A stretch of DNA of 64,000 bases, from assembly GCF_016031615.1 (NCBI RefSeq), contig NZ_JACYXC010000002.1, positions 394,655 through 458,654 of the forward strand. The letters are read 5' to 3'. Both the position numbers and the translations under genes were made by a program. This DNA is from Streptomyces pactum. GTDB lineage: Bacteria; Actinomycetota; Actinomycetes; Streptomycetales; Streptomycetaceae. The notes beneath the pieces are model-generated. The model searched no databases. It was not told the DNA's origin and saw only the letters and a program-made list of their open reading frames with translations. Below are positions 53,991 through 61,147 of the stretch, piece after piece; the first letter of the stretch is position 1; the number at the start of each line of letters is the position of its first letter.

Positions 53991-55181
53991 GTGTTCGGGG
54001 GACTTGTGCGGATCGCAGATCACGTTGCCTGGGATCGGGGTTTCCCGGTCAAGTACCTGCTGGTCCGTGAGGACGAGGAGGGCGAGGAGAAGTACTGGGG
54101 ACGGTGCGCGAGCGTCGAGGGCATATTTGTGGACAAAGTGTCCCCGAAGCGGGAGGTATTGACGCTGCGAGGATGCACTCCCACAGGTTCTTTGCGCGAT
54201 GCCCTGTCGCCAGCCGCAGAGTCGACTGGGCTGCTGGGTGATGTCTGTGTCGAGGTATGGGACGACGAGCAGCCGCTGCAGTGGTGGACCCTGGTGGACA
54301 CTGTCGTCCTCGCCAACCAGCCGAACCGAAGCGACCCGGCCCTGCTGGATATCGTCGTGGGGGCCGGGGTTGAAGAGGAGCAGGCCTGGGACCACACCCT
54401 GCCGGTGTTGCCGCAGTTCAAACTGTTCGCAGGAACCACCATGGTCGCCAGTCCCGCTGGACACTGCGTCGGAGTGGATGGGCTGTTTGTCTCGCGCGGA
54501 GCCCCGCCATCGACTCCACTGCACCTCATCGGATGCGAAGCCGCTGAACCCTTGCTCGCCGTCTTGCGTCGGCCCCGCAAGTGGGACCGGGACTGGGTGC
54601 AATTGTGGGCTCTGGACCGCCACGGCGAGGTGATGTACCGCCACAACGTGTACCTGCGAATCGAGAAGACACAGCCGTCTGTGCTCGGAGGCACCCTCGT
54701 CGACATCACACTCGCCGACGGCGGCGACGATCGGCCTTCGCTGTTGGCCCGGCCGATCTGGGAGACCTGGTATCGGGGAGCGCCGACAACCCGCAACCAA
54801 TGGGCCCCGTACTCCGCGCAGGGTAGATCCGAGTGGCTTGACCTGACGGCCACCCGCATGAGCGATCAGCGCCCGGACCGCTCTGGCGGCACCCACCATC
54901 TTGACGGCAAGTTCGTCACCGACGTGCCCGGCCTTCACTGCGCGATGGCAGAGGCCCTCGTGGGGCCCGGGGGCTACTTCGGGCGAGAGTGGAACGCGTT
55001 CAAGGACTGCCTGGGTGGTGGTTTCGGCGTGGCCCTGCCCTTCACCCTGGCCTGGCACGATGCGGACGTAGCGCGCCGAGCGCTGGCAGACGTCGTCTCG
55101 GACCCTGATCAGGGGCTCTCCTATTTCGAGGACATCGTTCAGCTGCTCAAACGCTGCGGTGTAACCGTCGTTCTTCAGTAG
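53991..55181 (+). CDS. Long barstar-family (ribonuclease inhibitor) protein
   Basis: A 396-residue protein. Residues about 305-396 form a barstar domain (GLHCAMAEALVGPGGYFGRE, WNAFKDCLGGGFGVALPFTL), the fold that blocks barnase-type RNases. The first 300 residues contain two similar units: RCASVEGIFVDKVSPKREVL...RGC and HCVGVDGLFVSRGAPPSTPL...GC. GTG 53991 follows AGGAG by 9 nt. No ribonuclease toxin gene lies next to it. It probably neutralises an RNase toxin from a rival or a lost partner; the repeated N-terminal part is of unknown function. Confidence 0.85.
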   Translation: MFGGLVRIADHVAWDRGFPVKYLLVREDEEGEEKYWGRCASVEGIFVDKVSPKREVLTLRGCTPTGSLRDALSPAAESTGLLGDVCVEVWDDEQPLQWWTLVDTVVLANQPNRSDPALLDIVVGAGVEEEQAWDHTLPVLPQFKLFAGTTMVASPAGHCVGVDGLFVSRGAPPSTPLHLIGCEAAEPLLAVLRRPRKWDRDWVQLWALDRHGEVMYRHNVYLRIEKTQPSVLGGTLVDITLADGGDDRPSLLARPIWETWYRGAPTTRNQWAPYSAQGRSEWLDLTATRMSDQRPDRSGGTHHLDGKFVTDVPGLHCAMAEALVGPGGYFGREWNAFKDCLGGGFGVALPFTLAWHDADVARRALADVVSDPDQGLSYFEDIVQLLKRCGVTVVLQ

Positions 55182-55184
55182 CCG

Positions 55185-55510
55185 GGGCACTCCGCGCCCC
55201 TTCCTGCGGGCACCGGCGGCATGCTGGTGAGCCCGGCTGACTGTGGAGTCGACCGGCTCGGCCCACTCCACCGCCCCGATCGAGCCGTCGTGGACCTGGA
55301 CTGCTCCAGCAGCCGGGCCCAGGTACCGTCCGATGCCACGGCCCATAGCGTTGTGGCAGGTCACGCGGAGCACCGGTCCGCAACCGCCACATCACCCCGT
55401 TGATCACCTGTCGGTGATCCCGCCACGGTCGCCCACGACCATCAACACTCGGCAGCAAAGGCGCTATCCGCCCCCACGCCGGCCGCACCTGCTGCTCGCC
55501 GACAAGGCGA
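55185..55510 (-). mobile_element. IS5-family transposase remnant
   Basis: The minus strand from about 55505 reads WGRIAPLLPSVDGRGRPWRD and RQVINGVMWRLRTGAPRDLP, and in the next frame GAVEWAEPVDSTVSRAHQHA and AGARRKGRG. This is the N-terminal half of an IS5-type transposase with the first catalytic Asp (VDSTV). The rest has been lost at the junction with the barstar gene end at 55181. Inactive. Confidence 0.75.
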
Positions 55511-55640
55511 CCGGTGTCTGGCCGGCGGCCCCGCTCCTGGAGCACCTGGCCGCCGCCCCCGAGACTGCGGGCCGGTGGCTGGCCGGTCACGCCGCCGCAC
55601 TCGCTCCGTCCGGCCCGTCCGCCGTGCACCTTCCGTCGCT
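55485..55640 (+). pseudogene. Short fragment of the decayed helical-protein family
   Basis: The plus strand reads LLLADKATGVWPAAPLLEHL and AAAPETAGRWLAGHAAALAP with strong codon bias, then becomes Pro/Arg rich. Its helical style resembles pieces at 51.1 and 58.6-59.8 kb (AVLEHLHALAE). No ends intact. From 55640 to 56019 nothing is recognised. Confidence 0.4.
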
Positions 55641-56019
55641 GGCCCGCCGCCGGGCGCCGGCTGCCCTGCGCCCGCGCTCCGGCCGTGCTCCACCATCGGG
55701 ATTCGGCCGCCGTGTACGGGCAGCTGCCAGCACGCCGCCTGGGGTAGCCCGGTCTGCCGTCCGTCGTCCCGCCCATGTCAGGCCGCAGTCCCGGTCCCGT
55801 CCCGCGTCCGCTACTGCCGGACGCCGGCCATGCGCTGCGGCCCCATCCGCGCGGCCCGGCCGCCCGCTGCGAAGGCTCGGTGGGACAGGCGGGGAAGCGG
55901 GGGTGTTGGGAAAGAATCTGGGTTTCCGGCATCCGGATCTGAACCCTCGGTGGCGTGTAAGGGGATGAAGGCCCTCGGTCCTTCATCAACGAGTTCGTCT
56001 CTACTGGGAGGCCTGGTCG

Positions 56020-56301
56020 ATGACTTGGTCGTACTGGGTGGGAGCGGGCGGGGTCCCCCTGCTGTTCCTGCTGGTCTTCGTGATGCGCCGCACCCGCGGC
56101 ATCACGGAGTTGCTTGTTAAGGCGCATATCGAGACCCGTGTGGAGCGCGAGCAGCGTGCCACCATGGTCGCGATGGCGCAGGCCCTGCCCGACGGCGGCT
56201 CTGCCGTCCGTTTCGAGGAGGGCCGGCCTGCCTGGCTGTTCCGCAAGGACACGGCCGATCCGGCGGGCCACCGGGCTATCACCTCGCGGGAGGCCGCGTG
56301 A
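56020..56301 (+). CDS. Small single-pass membrane protein of the ECF operon
   Basis: A 93-residue protein: one hydrophobic segment at residues 4-23 (SYWVGAGGVPLLFLLVFVMR) followed by a basic cytoplasmic stretch and a charged tail (EREQRATMVAMAQALPDGGS). ATG 56020 follows GGGAGG. Its stop overlaps the GTG of the sigma gene (GTGA), so the two are coupled. It may act as a membrane anchor or anti-sigma-like partner, but it has no recognisable zinc or anti-sigma domain. Confidence 0.72.
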   Translation: MTWSYWVGAGGVPLLFLLVFVMRRTRGITELLVKAHIETRVEREQRATMVAMAQALPDGGSAVRFEEGRPAWLFRKDTADPAGHRAITSREAA

Positions 56302-56822
56302 GTGAGGCCGCTCCGGGAGCGGACTTCGAGTCCTTCGTCCTCAAGACCATCGAGGCGTTCTCCCGACTGGCCCGTGCCCAGGCCGGCGACCCGCACAGCG
56401 CGGAAGATGCAGTGCAGGACGCCTACCTGAAGTTGTACCGGCGATGGGATCAACTCATCGCCGGCCACGGTTCGCTGACCGCCTACGGCCGCACCGTGGT
56501 GAGACGGGCGGTCATCGACCAGTTCCGCCGCAACAAGCGGATGGTCCTGACCCCGGTCCGTGAACTGCCAGAGACTGAATCCGGAATCGGCATCCCCGAG
56601 GCCGCCTACGAAGTGATTAAGGAAGGAATCGACGAACTCGTCGCCCGCCTTCCTGAACGGCAGCGCGAGGTAATCATCCTGTGTGTTCTGCAGGACGTCA
56701 GCCCTGCCGTGGTTGCACAGCGCCTCCAAATAAAGGAGGAGTCGGTGAAGCGCTATATCAAAGCCGCCGCCAACAACCTGAAGAAGTCCATCAACGAACA
56801 CAGCGAGGAGGCCACCGCATGA
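56298..56822 (+). CDS. ECF-subfamily sigma-70 factor
   Basis: A 174-residue ECF sigma factor. Region 2 spans about 15-85 (HSAEDAVQDAYLKLYRRWDQ, YGRTVVRRAVIDQFRRNKR) and region 4 about 115-165 (LPERQREVIILCVLQDVSPA, RLQIKEESVKRYIKAAANNL). It recruits RNA polymerase to specific promoters. It is coupled to both neighbours (GTGA upstream, ATGA downstream) as the middle gene of a three-gene operon. No classic zinc anti-sigma gene is present. Confidence 0.92.
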   Translation: MSEAAPGADFESFVLKTIEAFSRLARAQAGDPHSAEDAVQDAYLKLYRRWDQLIAGHGSLTAYGRTVVRRAVIDQFRRNKRMVLTPVRELPETESGIGIPEAAYEVIKEGIDELVARLPERQREVIILCVLQDVSPAVVAQRLQIKEESVKRYIKAAANNLKKSINEHSEEATA

Positions 56823-57445
56823 CATACCTGTCCGCTTGGACGCACCAACCCGAGGAGCGGGGAGCCATCCGGCTCCTCGCTCTGTGGCTCCTGCTCGAAG
56901 GCTCTGAGCAGGCGTTTTCCAAGGGATCCCGGATCGGCGAGGACTCTGTCCAGGCGGAGGGGGGCCAGCCTTCGGGCTGGCCCCCGGCCCCCGCCCTCTG
57001 CCTGGAAAACGTAGGCGCGGTCCGTGAACTACGCATTCTCCTGAAAAAGGAAATCGATGATTCCGCGACATCGCAGGAAACGCGACGCGTAGCAGAAATC
57101 CTTGAATTCCTGGACAGGGATGATGTGGCGCGAAGCTGGTGGGAAAAAGCAGCGCTCAAGGGTGACGAGGACGCGCGGGACTATCTTCGTATCCTTGACG
57201 CCGAGAGGGAAGAAAACCTATCGGCATGCTGTGGGCGCGGGAAAGAACACGCTGAGGAGTCTTTCAGATCATTCGTGAGTGGCTTTGTGTGCCGGTCAGC
57301 CGGTACTCGCGTTGCTGCAGACAGGGTCGACTGGGCATTGGGGGAAGCCGGAGTCGACCTGTCAGAAGCAACACAAGCTCTCGTGCGTGAGATTGAGGTC
57401 TTCCTGGCGCACCTGGACCACACCACCGGCGGCCCACGGTGCTGA
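56819..57445 (+). CDS. Sel1/TPR-like protein coupled to the ECF sigma gene
   Basis: A 208-residue soluble protein, mostly helical. Residues about 98-125 read DVARSWWEKAALKGDEDARD, a Sel1/TPR-type repeat, preceded by RRVAEILEFLDR. The first 45 residues (AIRLLALWLLLEGSEQAFSK) also look helical. Codons for about 48-56 (GGQPSGWPP) are made of a very stable hairpin. ATG 56819 overlaps the sigma stop (ATGA). Likely a regulator or partner of the sigma factor; function not recognised. Confidence 0.7.
   Translation: MTYLSAWTHQPEERGAIRLLALWLLLEGSEQAFSKGSRIGEDSVQAEGGQPSGWPPAPALCLENVGAVRELRILLKKEIDDSATSQETRRVAEILEFLDRDDVARSWWEKAALKGDEDARDYLRILDAEREENLSACCGRGKEHAEESFRSFVSGFVCRSAGTRVAADRVDWALGEAGVDLSEATQALVREIEVFLAHLDHTTGGPRC
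56961..56986 (+). other. Very stable UUCG-capped hairpin within a coding region
   Basis: GGGGGCCAGCC-TTCG-GGCTGGCCCCC is an 11-bp perfect stem closed by a TTCG tetraloop, 140 bp downstream of the third ECF-operon gene start. There is no T-run after it. It could pause ribosomes or polymerase and set the ratio of sigma factor to the third protein, or mark an insertion in the gene. Confidence 0.8.
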
Positions 57446-57539
57446 CACGACAACGCGTCATGCGCCCACAGACGGGAGAGCCCTTGTAGACCAGCCTCCA
57501 TGAGGCCTTCACGTGAGAAGGCCGGACGACTCGTTGAAG

Positions 57540-57577
57540 CAACGGCCCATCCCCGCGCACGCGGGGATGGGCCGTTG
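57540..57577. terminator. Long perfect hairpin after the ECF operon
   Basis: CAACGGCCCATCCCCGCG and CGCGGGGATGGGCCGTTG pair over 18 bp around a CA loop, with GAAGC/GCTGCTTC extending the arms beyond a bulge. It is 95 bp after the last gene of the operon and is probably a bidirectional terminator, although no T-run follows. Part of it resembles a type I-E CRISPR repeat by chance or descent; see findings. Confidence 0.7.
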
Positions 57578-58599
57578 CTGCTTCATCATCTGCATCGCCT
57601 AAAGCTCCGTAAGCCGACTGACGGGCCTACCGCCAGCCACGCCACGCCAGTGCATGCGACGAGTTCGGGGTCTCCTCTCGCCTCGCGATGGAAGGTCCGG
57701 TCCTGCTGTTTGCGCTGTCCGCTGCGGCGGCATGTGCTGCCACTCTTCGCGCGCTGCGGCCTTCTCCGGTGAGGCGCCAGGCGGGTAGCCCTCGCAGCGT
57801 GCCGGACGGATGGCCCGGGCAGCGGTCGAGGACCCGGCGGGACCGGGCCGACGCTTCCCCCAGGGGTCTCCCCGGGAAGTAGCCGGCGCGCCCGGTCCCT
57901 CATGACCAGGTCCGTGACAAGCCGCCGGTCTCGGGCGCGCAAACAGGGGCACACCGCCTCACGATGCCCGTGAGGACCGCGGACATCAACGTAGCAGACC
58001 GCCTCTGACCTGCGAAGACGATGCAACAGCAGTTGCCATAGAGTGAGGCCGGGACGAGCCGGCCGCGCCCAGGTGTCAGCGTCAGGTGTCAGCCCCGTCC
58101 CGGCCGCGCCACGCCCGGTGGCGGTGTCCGCCGCCCAGGCGGCCCCGGCCTGGGTCGTCACTATCCGGGTCGCCGACGAGCACCAGGACTACGACGACGA
58201 GCCGGAGACGCCGGGGGCGGGGGAGGACGGTCCATGGCCCTGTCCACCCGGCGCCTGTCCGACGTCGAGGCGCGGCGGGTGCTGAGCCGCTGCATGGCCC
58301 GAGGGATGAGCATTTGGGATGCCGCCCCCTACGCCACACGGCCTGCTGGAGCTGGCCGCTGCGGTCGGGCTGCTCGCGGCCGCCGCCCTTGTCACCGTCT
58401 GGTCCGTTGATGTCGCGGCTGTGCTTGCCGTTCTTGTCCTGCCGGGGTTCGGCGTGTTCTGCCTCGCCGCCGCCGTGGCCGCAGGGGGCCGTCCCGAGGT
58501 CTTTTCCGCCGGTCCGGCGGAAGTCGTAGCTCGCTGCTCTCGCGCTCAGCAGCGCGCTGCCCGCTCCCGCCGACCCGCACGTGCCGGACGCGGGTGAGT
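57578..58599. other. About 1 kb without a convincing gene
   Basis: A minus-strand frame (57586-58161) begins plausibly (GLTLWQLLLHRLRRSEAVCY) but becomes low-complexity Arg/Pro. On the plus strand 58230-58400 a coding-like piece (TRRLSDVEARRVLSRCMARG) precedes the 53-bp repeat copy. Nothing intact. Confidence 0.4.
58341..58393 (+). repeat. 53-bp direct repeat, copy A
   Basis: Matches 60167-60219 in the same orientation with 52 of 53 bases identical, and both are read in the same frame (LLELAAAVGLLAAAALV). It sits in a decayed coding stretch about 1.8 kb from copy B. Confidence 0.9.
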
Positions 58600-59758
58600 A
58601 CGCCGGCCGGGTGTGGTCCGGCCTGCTGCGCTTGGTGTGGCGCACCGGCAACCGGCCTCGGTGGTCACCTCCCGGCCGTCCTGGAGCACCTGCACGCTCT
58701 CGCCGAGCCTCTCACCCGCCCGGTCGCCCGGGCCTCGCCCGGCGGCGGCAACGCTCGCTGCCGGCACTGCCGACGGCTCGGCCGGCCCGGCGGCAGGGGA
58801 GGAACACCAGCTGCCCGCGGGTCTGCTGGGCACCCACCCGGCGGTGCGCGTGCTGGACTGTCTGCTGGACTACGCCGCCGGCCGGGCTCTGCGCGACGGC
58901 GAGATGCCCGGCGACATCCCTGGGCCTGGTCGTCGGCGTCCTGGCCGTCCGTGCCGGTGACGAGGCGGTCGCCGCCGTGATCGGAGCGCACCTGCCCCTC
59001 CCGCACCGCCGCGCCACCGCCTTCGCCACCGCCCACCCGAAGCTGTACGCGCTCCTTCCCCAGCCGCCCCTCGCCGACCGCCGCATGGCTGCACGAAGGC
59101 CCCCACGATCCGCTGCTGCTCACCGCCTTGGACCGCAGCCGGCTCCCGGCCGTCTTGCGCGAGGAACCGACCGGTGGCGCGGCGTTCGGCGTGGTGCACG
59201 CGCTGCTGACCGGCCAGGGACGGCCTGCTCGGCGTCCTCATGGCCGCCTGGCGTGAGCTGGCTGCCGGCCCCCGGGTGGTGCCGAGGCCGCCTTCCGGCT
59301 TCCGTCGGTACCTGGCCCTCCTCACCTTGATGAGCCCGGTGGACCGGACCGCGGTGGACACCGAACAGGTGTGGTGGACCGCTGCCTTCGCCGCCGGCCT
59401 GCTGCCCGGCGCGCTCGCGGGCGGCGGTGACTTCGCCGCGGCGCTGCCGGAGGAGGTTTGGCTGCCCCTGGCCCCGGGCAGCGCCGCCCACACCCCGGAG
59501 CGGCGTCGCCCGGGTCGCCGAACGCGCCGCCGCGTACCCGCGCGGACCCGACGCCCTGCTCCTGGCCGCGCACCTGCTCGCCCGCCCCGCCCCTGAAGGC
59601 GCATACGGCGGTGACATCCGCCGCCACGCCCGCACTCTGCTGCAGGCCACCGAGGCGCTGCCTGCCCCGACCGCCCGGCCGAGGTCGCGCGGCTGCGCCG
59701 GGCCCTGGTCGAAGCCGGCGAGGTTGACCTCGCTCACGTGCCGGCGACGGCAGACTGA
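58600..59758 (+). pseudogene. Large decayed helical-protein gene
   Basis: Ordered coding pieces in changing frames: EYAGRVWSGLLRLVWRTGN (58600), HLPAVLEHLHALAEPL, PAGLLGTHPAVRVLDCLLDY (58815), VVGVLAVRAGDEAVAAVIGA (58930), LLTALDRSRLPAVLREEP (59115), GFRRYLALLTLMSPVDRTAV (59300), AERAAAYPRGPDALLLAAHL (59520) and a tail RHARTLLQATEAL to a stop at 59758. It looks like one protein of about 390 residues of Ala/Leu helices, HEAT-like, broken at least six times. Function unknown. Related fragments lie at 51.1 and probably 55.5 kb. Confidence 0.6.
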
Positions 59759-60021
59759 CCGCCCGGGCCCGCACCCCGGCCGTCCCCGTCCGGGCTCGCC
59801 CGGACCCCGCCACGTACCCGGCCCCGTCGTCGCTTCCGCGAGGTCCCTCCGCCGCCGAACTGCCCCCGCCGGTGCCCGCTGTCCGGCGCTGCCTGCCGCC
59901 ACCGACGTACGCGCCGCGGCTGGCGGCCGTCGTGCTCATCTTGGCAGCCCCGACCCGCCCCGTCGGCTTCGCGAAGGCGCCCCCGGCTCAGGGTTGTGGG
60001 GGCACTAGGGTCCTGGGGGCT

Positions 60022-60501
60022 GTGACGAAGACGAGGAGAAAGCGGCTGGCACCGACGGGCGACTGCTTCTGCGGTTGTGGCGGGGAGGCGGGGATCGACC
60101 GGTGGTTCGTGCTCGGGCACGACATCACAGCCGCAGGCGCGCTGCGCGCCGTCGAGGGAGGGTTGAGCCTGCTGGAGCTGGCTGCTGCGGTCGGGCTGCT
60201 CGCGGCCGCCGCCCTTGTCGCCGCCCGGGACGCCGGGCCCCGTCGGCTGCGTGCCGCGCCGAGGGCGTCGTGGCGGCTGCTCCTGCTGCCTGGACTGCCG
60301 ACGTCCCGCCGTGTTCGCTGCCGTGGCCCTGCCGGAGCTGGGCGCCGCGTTCGGCCTTGCCGTTGCCGCGGGCGCTGCGCGCCACCCCGGCGCGTTCCCC
60401 GCCCCGAACTGCTGGTGCGCCTCGGGGTCTGTCGCTGGTCTACCGCCGGGGCTCACCGGTCGTCGGGTGCGCTGCCCACCCAGGCGATCGGCCGGCTCTG
60501 A
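60022..60501 (+). CDS. Zinc-finger-like hypothetical protein, probably truncated
   Basis: GTG 60022 opens VTKTRRKRLAPTGDCFCGCG and RWFVLGHDITAAGALRAVEG, a front I know from streptomycete proteins with a small CxCGCG metal site followed by GHD. After about residue 45 comes the duplicated stretch (copy B), and beyond about residue 70 residues are Arg/Pro rich and non-coding in style. Likely the true gene was cut and joined at the repeat. Confidence 0.45.
   Translation: MTKTRRKRLAPTGDCFCGCGGEAGIDRWFVLGHDITAAGALRAVEGGLSLLELAAAVGLLAAAALVAARDAGPRRLRAAPRASWRLLLLPGLPTSRRVRCRGPAGAGRRVRPCRCRGRCAPPRRVPRPELLVRLGVCRWSTAGAHRSSGALPTQAIGRL
60167..60219 (+). repeat. 53-bp direct repeat, copy B
   Basis: Second copy of 58341-58393 (one mismatch), inside the zinc-finger-like gene. 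It marks a duplication or recombination joint. Confidence 0.9.
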
Positions 60502-60676
60502 CCGTTTGCAGGCCTGGTGCGGTTTCTTCATTGAGGTCTTGTGCCCGTCGGGCAGGGACGTAGATCCGCCCCCCGGTGGCCGTGCTTGCCCGGGCAGAGC
60601 TCGGTGGCGCGGGCCCGGACGGTGATGGGGGTGGATGCCTCCGTCGGGCGGCTGCCGGCGTGTCATGATCACTCGT

Positions 60677-61017
60677 ATGAACGAGTCGAACGGTCCCGTC
60701 GCCGTTGTTGAACGGCAGCTCCATGCCTACAACACCCATGACCTCGATGCCTTCGTCGGTACCTACGCCCCCGACATCACCCCACCGTCGAGCAGAGTGA
60801 TGGTGGGGTGATGTCGGGCCGGGAGGAACTGCGCGCCGGATATGCGGAACAGTTCGCTCAGGGGCGGTGCCGTGCCGAGATCACTGCCCGGCTGATCCAG
60901 GGTGACTGGGTCATCGACCATGAGACCGCCTACGGAGTGGCTGACGAGCCGGTGCGCGTCTTGGTCGCCTACCGGGTCCGCGACGGGCTCATCGACACCG
61001 TCCGCTTCTTCCGCTGA
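60677..61017 (+). pseudogene. SnoaL/NTF2-like protein with frameshift
   Basis: ATG 60677 opens VERQLHAYNTHDLDAFVGTY and APDIT, the start of an NTF2-like (SnoaL) domain. In a CCCC run near 60780 the frame shifts, and GREELRAGYAEQFAQGRCRA, GDWVIDHETAYG and VRVLVAYRVRDGLIDTVRFF finish it in the next frame. The whole is about 112 residues, the normal size. One-base error or real mutation; otherwise it would be a small ligand-binding or isomerase-like protein. Confidence 0.7.
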
Positions 61018-61147
61018 GCCGACCCGGCGCGCGATCGGGGCTTCCTCGACCGCCCGCGGTGCCCCGCCGCCGGAGCGGCGGCGGCCGGGTTCACACCCGC
61101 CGGCAGCAGCGGTGTGCGCCACGCCACGCAACTCCCAGACCTCGCTC

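Noticed and set aside
57540..57577. CRISPR array
   Set aside because: Only one repeat-like palindrome, no spacers, no second copy and no cas genes in the window; kept as a hairpin.
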